From CAZOZP01 sp964584325 (lineage in GTDB: Bacteria; Bacteroidota; Ignavibacteria; Ignavibacteriales; Melioribacteraceae): a stretch of DNA of 39,234 nt. Under the pieces are notes generated by a model. The model made no database searches and had not been told where the DNA came from. It was given only the letters and a program-made list of their open reading frames with translations. The DNA is taken from positions 1 through 39,234 of the forward strand of contig CAZOZP010000031.1 in NCBI GenBank assembly GCA_964584325.1, written 5' to 3'. Of this stretch, positions 25,601-33,251 are shown piece by piece; the stretch's first letter is position 1, and every line of letters begins with the position of its first letter. Position numbers and translations under genes: made by a program.

Positions 25601-26028
25601 GCCTCATCTAGCACTTTCCCGTAGAAAAAAGATATTCCATTTACGGAATTAAATTGTTCGAGAAGTATTCCAGGATTTTTTCTTCGAAAATCATAAAATG
25701 TTTTGTTAACTGTATAATTTATTTTCGCAGCATTTATCGCTTCAAGCTCAAAAAGGCTATCAGTTTTAATTCTGAGAATCAGATCCGGACGAACAATGAT
25801 TTTCGTACTGTCCGATAGGTTTTCCTTAATTTCCTTATTATGATTGGTAAGTTCTCTTTGAACTTCTTCAATTATACTTTTAAAGTTATTATAAGAGGAA
25901 CTGAATACCCGATTTTGCTGGTTTGTTACAAGTGTAACTGCTAATGAAGTATATACAAAGGCACTGACTACAGTCAGTGCCAATGCAATTGAAAAAGATA
26001 TGATTATAAGGCGTAGATTAATTCGCAT
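22633..26028 (-). CDS. Large membrane hybrid histidine kinase with HAMP, GAF-like and three receiver-like domains
   Basis: 1131 residues. Helix 1 at about 8-33, an extracytoplasmic sensor of about 200 residues, helix 2 (LIVIGAGLPFSIIFILLF), HAMP, a GAF-like domain (about 320-465) and a coiled coil (about 470-515). HisKA follows with His528 (SHELRTPLNSILGLTEF), then an ATPase with DTGIGIETEKL and GGTGLGLAITQKYIG. After it come two receiver-like segments (about 755-870 and 880-1000) lacking the acidic acceptor pattern, and a complete receiver at the end with VVDDDK, Asp1062 (LLDIMMPVMDG), Thr and KPI. It overlaps the CheY-like gene by 11 bases and follows the pilus genes directly, so it probably senses an envelope or surface cue linked to the pilus. 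The signal is unknown. Confidence 0.93.
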   Translation of the reverse strand: MRINLRLIIISFSIALALTVVSAFVYTSLAVTLVTNQQNRVFSSSYNNFKSIIEEVQRELTNHNKEIKENLSDSTKIIVRPDLILRIKTDSLFELEAINAAKINYTVNKTFYDFRRKNPGILLEQFNSVNGISFFYGKVLDEALLQRISEKINVDVLVFNDEQILAGNPSFLNPEDILKLPKNVYNIQNPSRLQYGNEEVIFQVFRPMNIISTSNNLYFVVYLRDSSVPELKKNMLQMTLIVIGAGLPFSIIFILLFTFRLRRQISNLEEIAGEIIQGKITKRADIIADDETGKLAFTFNNMLDVIEKKEKEDKDYSQIISILNRKGALKDLADAVLYKICNSLKSDLAILYLTTDENQVEMISSYGLFNSDKEYSKEFLKGVIQSKEIKVYENEFGLTKIKSGMADISVKKIIIIPVIYGEEVISVIELGSFENYPINYEYVKDITDEIGIALMNSISREKLQKLVADLREINSQYENTNSTLSLKNEELVNLQKELQKKADELEIEKQRALELSELKSQFLTSMSHELRTPLNSILGLTEFIMKEKSLSKSADEKLNIIYKSGKTLLALINNILELSKIEAGKTIINKIDFDLDEFLSEIRIFTEGLLSGKPVKLIIQNNSPVNILRTDKNKLHQILTNLIGNAVKFTEKGFIKTEVDYKAGNLVVSVMDTGIGIETEKLSLIFEEFRQGDSSTSRKYGGTGLGLAITQKYIGLLNGELKVESEKSIGSTFTFSIPVELGKKTNIKETVSRVALFSKNNEIFSLIGNYLESNNYRLELITDYNYKTSAEKLQDYSTIIISLEDNITDTYSLIGNIRRAKVNSNIKILVVRFSDSLKNGYAFAVEDYILQSHIPDKISSWLNESHGENKKVRISCKSEIKSLINSINTSSFELEFVNLDIQNVVISIPDLIFINSDELDLLTEIRKVRELRHTSIFVVIKELPESNQEMLYNKLSARIAELNYHPFDVLRIIRDELKIKENAGIIKRLLVDDDKESDLFTGSKDKATAAKGKILVVDDDKNAQYTVSEILRAEGYEIVTADNGLECINHLRLGKFDLILLDIMMPVMDGFETIKRIRRDKNMQTLKVFALTAHAMLDDKSVLDKNGFDDIVTKPINTEIVLTKIRKILSE

Positions 26029-26395
26029 TTTCGTTCTTATTCAGAACTTTTCTCATAGTTAGGATTAATTCGTCCAAGTCATATGGTTTATTTATGAAAT
26101 CAGCCGCACCAAGCCTTGCCGAATCAATTGCGCTTCTTACATCTGCATAAGCCGTAAGTACTATAACTTTTGTATCTATCCCGACTTGCCGCATACTTTT
26201 AAGAACATAAAAACCGTCCTTATTAGGCATCTTCAAGTCAAGAAGAATCAAATCAACATCATTGCCTTTCTGAAGATAGTCTATTGCTTCTACGGCACTG
26301 GTAACATAAGTTGTCTTAAACCCAATTTCATTGAGTTCTTCCGAAAGAACCGTGCATAATGCAAGATCATCATCTACGATTAATACATTTTCCAT
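26018..26395 (-). CDS. Single-domain CheY-like response regulator
   Basis: 125 residues, one receiver only: acidic pair IVDDD, acceptor Asp53 in LLDLKMPNKDG, Thr in VLTAYA and Lys in NKPYD. The strongly conserved KPYDLDELI end resembles NtrC-type receivers. It has no output domain, so it acts by binding a partner or passing phosphate on. Position is informative: the secretin stop is 3 bases upstream, and its own end overlaps the start of the large hybrid kinase by 11 bases. So it is translated with both and could link the kinase to the pilus motors, as PilG/PilH-type receivers do in twitching bacteria. That function is inference. Confidence 0.92.
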   Translation of the reverse strand: MENVLIVDDDLALCTVLSEELNEIGFKTTYVTSAVEAIDYLQKGNDVDLILLDLKMPNKDGFYVLKSMRQVGIDTKVIVLTAYADVRSAIDSARLGAADFINKPYDLDELILTMRKVLNKNENAN

Positions 26396-26398
26396 TTA

Positions 26399-27637
26399 TC
26401 AGTCTTCCTTAGCTGCTTGCTTTGATTTAATTTTATACTGATTTATATAGTCTTTATTTTCCTGAATATCATTTTCTATAATATTACCGTAAACTTTTTT
26501 CTTTTCTTTCAATGAAGGCAGAATTTCTGTCTTAACCAAGATAATTACTTCTTTCTGAACTATTTGTTTTGAATCATAACCTGTTAGATATTTTATACCA
26601 AGAACCCACCATGGTAAATCTCTTAAAAACGGAATACCTCTTCTTACAAAATTTTCCTCATTAACATAAAGACCGCCGATAATTGTTTCATCGCCGCTGC
26701 TCATGAGAACATCAGTTGAAGCAATAGTTTTCTTGATTTCGGTACTTACTACATCGGGGTAACCGGTACTTCTTTCCACAGAAAGTTTAAGAAGTATATA
26801 ATCCTGATTATCCTGAGTATAAACATAAGGAACAACTTCTATAATTGTACCTGTAGATACAAATACATCAGTCACGTTACCCGAAAAATCTCTTTGCTTA
26901 ACTGATATATCCGATCCAATCTGAATTCTGCCTTTTTGTCTGTCGCGCACAGTAACATTTGGTCTGGCTATAATTTCACCAAGGTTTTCTGTTTCAAAAA
27001 ACTTAAAAGCGCCTTCTGCAGTACCGTCATAATCGCCTGCTTTGAATGAGGAACTTGCTTTGGTCATATTATCTGGTGGTGTTTCAGTGGCAGTTTGAGA
27101 ACTAGCTTTCCCCTCAACATCACCTGATAAAAATGATTTAAATTCATTCCCAATTGAAAAATCCTGACCGCTGAATAATACTTTCCAGTTAATACCCCTT
27201 TCTCGAAGCTCGGTTATGTTTGCTTCAAAAAATAATGCAGATATTTTAACTTGTTTGGCATCAATTGAGGCATAAACATCCTCTTTCATGCCCTTGGTAG
27301 GATCGTCTTTACTTTTGATGACAATTACATTCTGAGTTTCTTCAAAAATTAAATTTTTATATTGAACTATTATCAGAAGCGCTTTTTCATAAGGCATTCT
27401 GTCAATTTCAATCCCAATTGGTTCATTAATTGAAATAGTTGATACAATTCTTTTCCCTTTCATTTTTTCGCTTATCTCACTAAGAGCTTCAATGGCTTTT
27501 TCAAATGAAATATTTGCTGAAAGCGAAACTATTTCCTGAGGGTTAACATAGCCGCTCAGTTGTTTTTCAAGCTGTTTCTGTGCATAATTAACACCAACAA
27601 TTGTCAGCATCAGGCAAAATAGAATGACTTTTCTCAT
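26399..27637 (-). CDS. Short secretin (PilQ/GspD family outer-membrane channel)
   Basis: 412 residues: signal peptide (ILFCLMLTIVGVNYAQ), one N0/STN-like module at about 35-115 (SFEKAIEALSEISEKMKGKR, MPYEKALLIIVQYKNLIFEETQNVIVIKS), a variable serine/threonine-rich stretch (about 175-205), then the secretin core. The core shows ARPNVTVRDRQKGRIQIGSD, GTIIEVVPYVY, SSGDETIIGGLYVNEE and GIPFLRDLPWWVLGIKYLTG, ending VIILVKTEILPS. It should form the outer-membrane gate through which the pilus leaves. PilQ proteins usually exceed 600 residues with AMIN and several N domains; here only a minimal set is present. The start overlaps the PilO/P-like stop by 4 bases. Confidence 0.88.
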   Translation of the reverse strand: MRKVILFCLMLTIVGVNYAQKQLEKQLSGYVNPQEIVSLSANISFEKAIEALSEISEKMKGKRIVSTISINEPIGIEIDRMPYEKALLIIVQYKNLIFEETQNVIVIKSKDDPTKGMKEDVYASIDAKQVKISALFFEANITELRERGINWKVLFSGQDFSIGNEFKSFLSGDVEGKASSQTATETPPDNMTKASSSFKAGDYDGTAEGAFKFFETENLGEIIARPNVTVRDRQKGRIQIGSDISVKQRDFSGNVTDVFVSTGTIIEVVPYVYTQDNQDYILLKLSVERSTGYPDVVSTEIKKTIASTDVLMSSGDETIIGGLYVNEENFVRRGIPFLRDLPWWVLGIKYLTGYDSKQIVQKEVIILVKTEILPSLKEKKKVYGNIIENDIQENKDYINQYKIKSKQAAKED

Positions 27638-28530
27638 TTTCTTTTCTCATTTTTATTTTGAACATCATCAATTGATAAAACTTCTTTTTCTATCAGACCA
27701 CCCTTATTCAATATAAAGGTAGCTCTTTTTTTGTTAAAATCTATTTCGGTTAAATAACCTAAATATACTTCATCACCTTCCCAAAGCATAAAAGACTGTC
27801 CGCTTGCATCTGTCAGCAGTGCGCCGTCCGGAAGTATCGCAAGCAATTTTCCGGTCTGGGCATCAAAAAGATTATTGATATTAGGCGGTATTTCTGTTCT
27901 TATGAGAGGGAAAAAGGCATCATACAAACCGCTTGTTACTAAATTGTTTTCCTTAGCGTCTTTTGATGAAAATCGATCATTCTCAGCATATAATACTTCT
28001 ACCGACATTGTAAAATTTACAAGGAAATATGGGACATTATCATCATCAACTTTTACGAAATCGTTCAAACTCATTTGGCTGATTTTCTTCAGTTCCTTAC
28101 TCTGCTCCACTGCATAAATTAGCTTATACATATCGCTGTAAGTTGCCGTTCCGCTCAGTTTATAGGAATAAACATTAAAGTCTTTCAATTTTTCAGACTT
28201 TTCATATTCAACATTAGCAAAAGAATGTTCAGAAAATGAACTGGTTGCATTAGTCACAAAATCATAAAACTTTGACTGCGACAAAGCCATAGGAATATTA
28301 AATTTTCTTGCGGAAATAATGGAATCCAGTCTGATGAATGCTTCATTCAGCGAATCACGCCTTGCCAGAAGTTCATTAGTGTCATATTTTGTTTTTTCCA
28401 ACTCATTTAATTCTTTCATCCTGATATCGATTTCGCCTGATTGGTAAACAAAACAATAGAGCACACCGGCAATCAGAATTACAATCAAAATCGACAATAA
28501 TATTATGGTATTTAATAGTTTACGATCCAT
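27634..28530 (-). CDS. PilO-like protein with PilP-like C-terminal domain
   Basis: 298 residues with no name-giving motif, identified by shape and position. One N-terminal helix (LLNTIILLSILIVILIAGVLY) is followed by a coiled coil (about 30-70) and a domain resembling the PilO ferredoxin-like fold (SYKLSGTATYSDMYKLIYAVEQ...LKKISQMSLNDF, about 125-190). The end (about 230-290: DGALLTDASGQSFMLWEGDEVYLGYLTEIDFNKKRATFIL) resembles the small beta domain of PilP/GspC, which docks on the secretin. The protein would thus join the inner-membrane alignment complex to the secretin in one chain. It lies between the PilM/N-like and secretin genes with 1-bp and 4-bp overlaps, the pilMNOPQ order. Confidence 0.68.
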   Translation of the reverse strand: MDRKLLNTIILLSILIVILIAGVLYCFVYQSGEIDIRMKELNELEKTKYDTNELLARRDSLNEAFIRLDSIISARKFNIPMALSQSKFYDFVTNATSSFSEHSFANVEYEKSEKLKDFNVYSYKLSGTATYSDMYKLIYAVEQSKELKKISQMSLNDFVKVDDDNVPYFLVNFTMSVEVLYAENDRFSSKDAKENNLVTSGLYDAFFPLIRTEIPPNINNLFDAQTGKLLAILPDGALLTDASGQSFMLWEGDEVYLGYLTEIDFNKKRATFILNKGGLIEKEVLSIDDVQNKNEKRK

Positions 28531-30074
28531 CAGGGCACCATTTTGTTTTGTTTAACTTGATAATTTAATATATATGTGTATGTATTTTTAGACCTGAGAG
28601 GATCATAAAGTATATTCTTTAACTCCGATGAATTATTGTACTCGGCAAATTCAGTAAGAGCTGTGCGATTTAAGGCATACCCTTCTATAGTAACCTGACT
28701 GCCTTTAGATTCGAGTCTATTAACCCAGAAATTGCGTTTACGCTCAATAAATGTACTTAAATCACTTAAACCGTTAGTCCAGACTTCAGCACCATCTGAG
28801 GCAGCATCCAATATCTTCACTGTTTCATCAAATGCCGCAATTCGGTTCTGTTTGTCTTCAATATCAGCTAAAATTGCCTGATTAGCTACTTTTTGAGAGG
28901 TAAGTTCATCAATTTTTTGTTTTAGTTCTTTCAATTCCAACGAATTTTTTTGTGCAGTAAAAACAAAAAACAATGAAATAAAAAATAACGCAACTAATGT
29001 AACCCAAGTATGCCAGCCTACCTGAATCAGTTTCTGGTTTTCCTTGATAAAATTAGGCAGAATTCTGATACCTTTATATATCTTATCTTCTTCGTGGAAA
29101 TATTCAAGACCTGCTGATATCGGTATAGTAAAAGACGAAATGTTATCTTTTTCTTCAGGAGAAAGATCTTTGATATTGATTCTGTCAAAAGACAACTCAG
29201 TTACATTTGCTTCAGGAAATGCTCCGTAAAAGGATAAGACCAAATTTTCCGATTTATCCTCGCCGCAAAGAATTATATTATCAAGACGCGGGATACCGCC
29301 ATTTTCCATCTCGAGAAGAATTTTTGAAAAATAAACATCATAAGTGTGAAGATTTGTTGTACCTATGTCCAGAGTAGGACCTATATGCTTCAGTTTACTT
29401 CCTTCCAAAAATATCAGTTTGCTGTATTCTTTGGCCGTATATAAAATTAAACTAAAGTCTTCCGGGAAGAAATCGTGTGATTTACCAACTAGATATGCCA
29501 TCGAAAGTTCAGCACTCTTAATGGTAGGCACTTTATAATACCTTCTGCCGTTGAAAACAGCAAGAGAGTTTATTAAAGTGTAGCTTTGAATATCGCCGTC
29601 TATATAAAGTGCAATATAAGATTTATCGGGTAATTGAAATACATCAACCATATCCGAATCAATTAAAGCACCTTTCATTCTTCTTACTTGTTCTACAACA
29701 GCCTTTAGAAATTTATCCTTGTCTTCATCTGCATAGCCTTCAAAATAGTGAATATTGAGGCCCGGTTCAGACATAACCGGAATAAACTCGCACATCGGGA
29801 GTTTGTAGGAACTTAATGCCGCAGCCATAATACCTATATCGGAAGAATCATTTTCCTTTGACATAAAAGCACCTGATGAATCATCAAGCTGTATGTCGCC
29901 TGACATGCCGTCAATATCGATATTTGACAAGGCAGAAGTCTGTGAATCTCTGCTACTTTTTAATTTCCCCCCCAAAGTAAAGATTTTGGAGACTTTTATG
30001 CCTTCATCATCTTTAATCAATACGGCAACCTTTGTATCTCTGCCTTCGCTATAAACTGTTATGATTGGCTTCAT
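28530..30074 (-). CDS. PilM-PilN-like fusion protein
   Basis: 514 residues. Residues 1-345 are cytoplasmic and look like a divergent PilM/ASKHA actin-like domain (opening ITVYSEGRDTKVAVLIKDDEGIKVSK; LSMAYLVGKSHDFFPEDFSLILY; later IILCGEDKSENLVLSF). A membrane helix follows at about 352-372 (WVTLVALFFISLFFVF), then a coiled coil and a periplasmic domain (about 435-510) like PilN (FIERKRNFWVNRLESKGSQVTIEGYALNRTALTEFAEY). In model type IV pili PilM and PilN are separate and bind each other; here they appear joined. The sequence is too divergent for a firm call, but the order (PilC, PilB, PilT, this gene, PilO/P-like, secretin) supports it. Confidence 0.68.
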   Translation of the reverse strand: MKPIITVYSEGRDTKVAVLIKDDEGIKVSKIFTLGGKLKSSRDSQTSALSNIDIDGMSGDIQLDDSSGAFMSKENDSSDIGIMAAALSSYKLPMCEFIPVMSEPGLNIHYFEGYADEDKDKFLKAVVEQVRRMKGALIDSDMVDVFQLPDKSYIALYIDGDIQSYTLINSLAVFNGRRYYKVPTIKSAELSMAYLVGKSHDFFPEDFSLILYTAKEYSKLIFLEGSKLKHIGPTLDIGTTNLHTYDVYFSKILLEMENGGIPRLDNIILCGEDKSENLVLSFYGAFPEANVTELSFDRINIKDLSPEEKDNISSFTIPISAGLEYFHEEDKIYKGIRILPNFIKENQKLIQVGWHTWVTLVALFFISLFFVFTAQKNSLELKELKQKIDELTSQKVANQAILADIEDKQNRIAAFDETVKILDAASDGAEVWTNGLSDLSTFIERKRNFWVNRLESKGSQVTIEGYALNRTALTEFAEYNNSSELKNILYDPLRSKNTYTYILNYQVKQNKMVP

Positions 30075-30076
30075 AT

Positions 30077-31303
30077 TTAAACCGCTTTAAGTAATTGAAT
30101 CATTCTGTTTTTATTATTTGAATATGCAATTGCATCATCTTCGTTTATCGCCCTCTGCTTATATAATCTGAGGAGGTCCTGTTCCAGCGTAATCATCCCT
30201 TGCCCGGCCCCCTGATTAATCATCTGATATATCTCACTTGTGTTATTGTTTTTAATTGCCGCTTTTACGCCCGGTGTTACAATAAGTACTTCTTTTGCAA
30301 GCACACGCCTTCCGTCCAAACTTGGAATAAGCTTCTGTGAAACAATAGTGATAAGTACATCAGCAAGTCTCATACGTACACGCTCCTGCTCGTTTGTAGG
30401 AACTTCCGCTATAATACGGTCAATAGATTCAACAGCAGAAGATGTATGCAGTGTCGAAAATACTTTATGCCCTGTATCCGTAACTTCAAGTGCAGACATA
30501 ATCGTCTCAGGATCTCTCATTTCACCAATTACTATAATATCAGGATCCTGGCGCAATGATTGAATTACTCCTTCCTTGAAAGAAAGAACATCTCTGCCCA
30601 CTTCCCTATGTCTGATGATGCAAGTATTCGAATGGTGCACATATTCCACAGGTGAAGCAATTATAACTACGTGTGCAGGATCAAATTTATTATGATAATG
30701 AATGATAGAATCCAAAGTGGAGGATTTTCCCGAACCTGTAATACCGGTTATAAGGGATAAGCCGAATTTGATGTATGAGTGACTCATTGCTCTAACTGCC
30801 ATAGGATGGAATCCAAGAGATTCAATCGGTCTTATATCAGCGTTAATGGCACGCATATTAAGTGCGAGGCAATCCAAATCTAAATAGGCATCAGCTCTGA
30901 AACGAACATTTACATTTAATGCAACATATCTGAAAGAATAGCTGAAGTCAATATTTCTTTTCTCAAGCAGATATCTGCATTGATTCGGAGTAAGCAGATT
31001 TAGGATAAGAATTGATGCTTCATCAGTTGTAAACTGAGGTAAATCTTTAACTCTTTCTTTTTTACCGAATATTCTGTACCAAATATATTCATCACAACCA
31101 TGACCTCCTATCTCAACGTCTGACGCCTGACGTTCAATCATTAGTGTTAAAATATAGTTAGCAAGTTCAATAAGAAGAATTTTTTGCTCGGGTTTTATTT
31201 CGCCGATATTGTTTACAATATAGTTTATTCTTTCCGGACCAAAAACCGTAGGCGGTATTTTTCTGGCAAAATTACTCAATACAAGCTTAGCTTCACTAAT
31301 CAT
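30077..31303 (-). CDS. pilT: PilT-family retraction ATPase
   Basis: 408 residues, longer than typical PilT (about 345-370), with the extra at both ends. It has the PilT arrangement: short N-terminal domain, Walker A GITGSGKSST (Lys193), Asp box, Walker B IIVIGEMRDPETIMSALE and the His box TGHKVFSTLHTSSAVESIDRII. The GGHGCDEYIWYRIFG segment matches the substrate/hexamer domain. It powers pilus depolymerisation and twitching. The C-terminal AIRNLIRE retraction motif is replaced by VKAAIKNNNTSEI, so the retraction function is not certain and a PilU-like role is possible. It has its own upstream promoter candidate at 31335-31364, separate from pilB, and is followed after 2 bases by the PilM/N-like gene. 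Confidence 0.93.
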   Translation of the reverse strand: MISEAKLVLSNFARKIPPTVFGPERINYIVNNIGEIKPEQKILLIELANYILTLMIERQASDVEIGGHGCDEYIWYRIFGKKERVKDLPQFTTDEASILILNLLTPNQCRYLLEKRNIDFSYSFRYVALNVNVRFRADAYLDLDCLALNMRAINADIRPIESLGFHPMAVRAMSHSYIKFGLSLITGITGSGKSSTLDSIIHYHNKFDPAHVVIIASPVEYVHHSNTCIIRHREVGRDVLSFKEGVIQSLRQDPDIIVIGEMRDPETIMSALEVTDTGHKVFSTLHTSSAVESIDRIIAEVPTNEQERVRMRLADVLITIVSQKLIPSLDGRRVLAKEVLIVTPGVKAAIKNNNTSEIYQMINQGAGQGMITLEQDLLRLYKQRAINEDDAIAYSNNKNRMIQLLKAV

Positions 31304-31334
31304 AGGCTGTCTATCTTTATTATTTTTGGTTGAG

Positions 31335-31364
31335 AATTTAGTTAATAATGTTTGAATAAGTCAA
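31335..31364 (-). promoter_or_regulatory. Candidate sigma-70-type promoter for pilT and the downstream pilus/signalling genes
   Basis: On the minus strand TTGACT (31364-31359) and TAAATT (31340-31335) are separated by 18 bases, about 30 bases before the pilT ATG. The gap of 156 bases between pilB and pilT is the only sizeable one inside the pilus gene run, so a second promoter here is reasonable. FCB bacteria often use a different promoter consensus, so this is only a candidate. Confidence 0.45.
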
Positions 31365-31459
31365 GCAAAATTAACTTTTTATTGTTTTTATTTTTATATA
31401 CAAAAAAATAATACCCTAATAATAATTCAATAGTTTTACTTGCGCCAAAACAAATAAAA

Positions 31460-33250
31460 CTATTCTTCCATTGTAGCCGCTATAACTTCAGTCAAAGAAG
31501 TTAAACCAAGCTTAACTTTCTCAAGACCTGAATCTCTCAAACTAAGTGTTCCGTCTTTCTTAGCCTGCTGTCTTATCATCTCTTCGTTTACTTCATCTCC
31601 TGAACTTACAATTATTTCTCTTATGTCCTTAGTGAAATAGAGTGCTTCGTGAATGGCAAGTCTGCCCTTGTATCCGGTATCGTGGCACTTTGAACACCCA
31701 ACTGCTTCATAAACATCATATTTTGCCCATTCATCAGGATCAAGCTCTAAAGATTTTATCAATTCGCTGTTTGTAAGATCGACTTTTCTTTTGCAGTTAA
31801 CACAAAGTCTTCTTATCAATCGCTGAGCAACAACAATATTAATTGCGTAAGCAATGAGAAAGGGTTCAACACCCATCTTAAATAACCTGGAAACAGCCGC
31901 AGACGCATCATTTGTGTGAAGCGTTGAAAAAGTTAAGTGACCTGTGTTTGCAAGCTTAATAGCTGTTTCAGCAGTTTCCTTATCGCGCATCTCACCTACA
32001 AGAACAATATCAGGGTCGTGCCTGAGTATCGCCCTTATTGCCTGCTCAAAATTCATCTTGTGCCCAATCTTAAGCTGTCTTGCGCCTTCAATAACATACT
32101 CAACAGGATCTTCTACTGTAAGCACATTTACCTCAGGTGTAATAACCTGGTAAAGAGCTGCAACAAGTGTAGTACTTTTACCAGAACCGGTAGGCCCGGT
32201 CATGATAACCATCCCCTGAGGCTGACGAATAGCCTTTTCAAAAGATTCCTTCGCATATCCGGTAAGACCAAGTTTATCAAGATCCCGGATAACTTTTGAA
32301 TCGTCAAGTATTCTTATTACTATACTTTCAAACTTATGTTTTAATTCAGTACCTACCATTGGAAGCACGGATACCCTGAAACGTATTGTTTTGCCGTCTA
32401 TTTCCCTTTGCATAAAACCATCCTGAGCCTTCTCTCTCTCAAAACGATCCATACCTTTTGAACGGTCTTTAACAACAGCCATTACAGCTTCAGGAAGTGT
32501 ATTAACCTGAGTTTTCCATAAACGAAGCTTGCCGTCCTGACGGAAATGTATTTCCGTTCTGTTGCCGGTTCGGGGAATGAAATGCAAGTCGGATACGCCT
32601 CTTCTCACACCTTCAACCAAAGCCGCTTCAACAAGATTGATAAGTGCGCTTTTGTTTATTTCAGCTTCAAGCTGTTCTTCATCAATGCTCGCGTCTTCTT
32701 TTTCAATTGTAAGTTCTTCGGCAAAATCTTTCATCTGCTCAAGGAAAATATTTTCCTTAGGCAGAATAATATCAATAATCTTGTCATAATCAGCTTTTCG
32801 TAAGAAATGCACTTCATACTTACGATAGTTCATTGAAGATGCTATTTTCTGAATATCTTTATCTGTAGGATCAATTGCCGCGAAAAGAAGCTTATCTCGC
32901 ATTTTCTCGTCAATTTTATAAGGAATGACTTTTCTTTCAAGAAGCAGATTTCTTACATCGTCCCCTGAACCTGTCATCAATTCTTTAATCGTATTACGCC
33001 TTTCGTCAGCAAGATCTTCCGGCTTAATGTGGACTTCCTTAAATGCATATAATAAAGCAACTTCACGAAATATTGTATCATGATCAAACTTCAGTTCCTG
33101 AACTAGTATCTGGGCTAAATTTCTTCGCAGACCATTTGCATCTTCTTTTTTAAGCTGAAGTGCTTTATCGAGAATTTTAGCGTCAATGATACCCTTCTTT
33201 AAAAGTAAGTACCCAATTTTATCAATAGTTTCTAACTGGGATTCAATCAT
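31460..33250 (-). CDS. pilB: PilB/GspE-family assembly ATPase
   Basis: 596 residues. The N-terminal 180 residues match the MshEN/GspE N-domain, which in other bacteria can bind c-di-GMP (motif degree not certain here). The ATPase core has LHFIPRTGNRTEIHFRQDGKLR, Walker A GPTGSGKSTT (Lys358), IVLVGEMRDKETAETAIKLA with the Walker B Glu, and TGHLTFSTLHTNDA. A four-cysteine zinc module (CVNCKRK...CSKCHDTGYKGRLAIHEAL) is typical of PilB/GspE extension motors. It provides energy for pilus polymerisation in the cytoplasm with PilC. The length is normal. Its start is one base before the pilC stop region, so they are co-translated. Confidence 0.96.
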   Translation of the reverse strand: MIESQLETIDKIGYLLLKKGIIDAKILDKALQLKKEDANGLRRNLAQILVQELKFDHDTIFREVALLYAFKEVHIKPEDLADERRNTIKELMTGSGDDVRNLLLERKVIPYKIDEKMRDKLLFAAIDPTDKDIQKIASSMNYRKYEVHFLRKADYDKIIDIILPKENIFLEQMKDFAEELTIEKEDASIDEEQLEAEINKSALINLVEAALVEGVRRGVSDLHFIPRTGNRTEIHFRQDGKLRLWKTQVNTLPEAVMAVVKDRSKGMDRFEREKAQDGFMQREIDGKTIRFRVSVLPMVGTELKHKFESIVIRILDDSKVIRDLDKLGLTGYAKESFEKAIRQPQGMVIMTGPTGSGKSTTLVAALYQVITPEVNVLTVEDPVEYVIEGARQLKIGHKMNFEQAIRAILRHDPDIVLVGEMRDKETAETAIKLANTGHLTFSTLHTNDASAAVSRLFKMGVEPFLIAYAINIVVAQRLIRRLCVNCKRKVDLTNSELIKSLELDPDEWAKYDVYEAVGCSKCHDTGYKGRLAIHEALYFTKDIREIIVSSGDEVNEEMIRQQAKKDGTLSLRDSGLEKVKLGLTSLTEVIAATMEE

Positions 33251-33251
33251 T

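Noticed and set aside
31937..32299. Plus-strand open frames opposite pilB
   Set aside because: Antisense of the conserved ATPase core; no start signal or family match.
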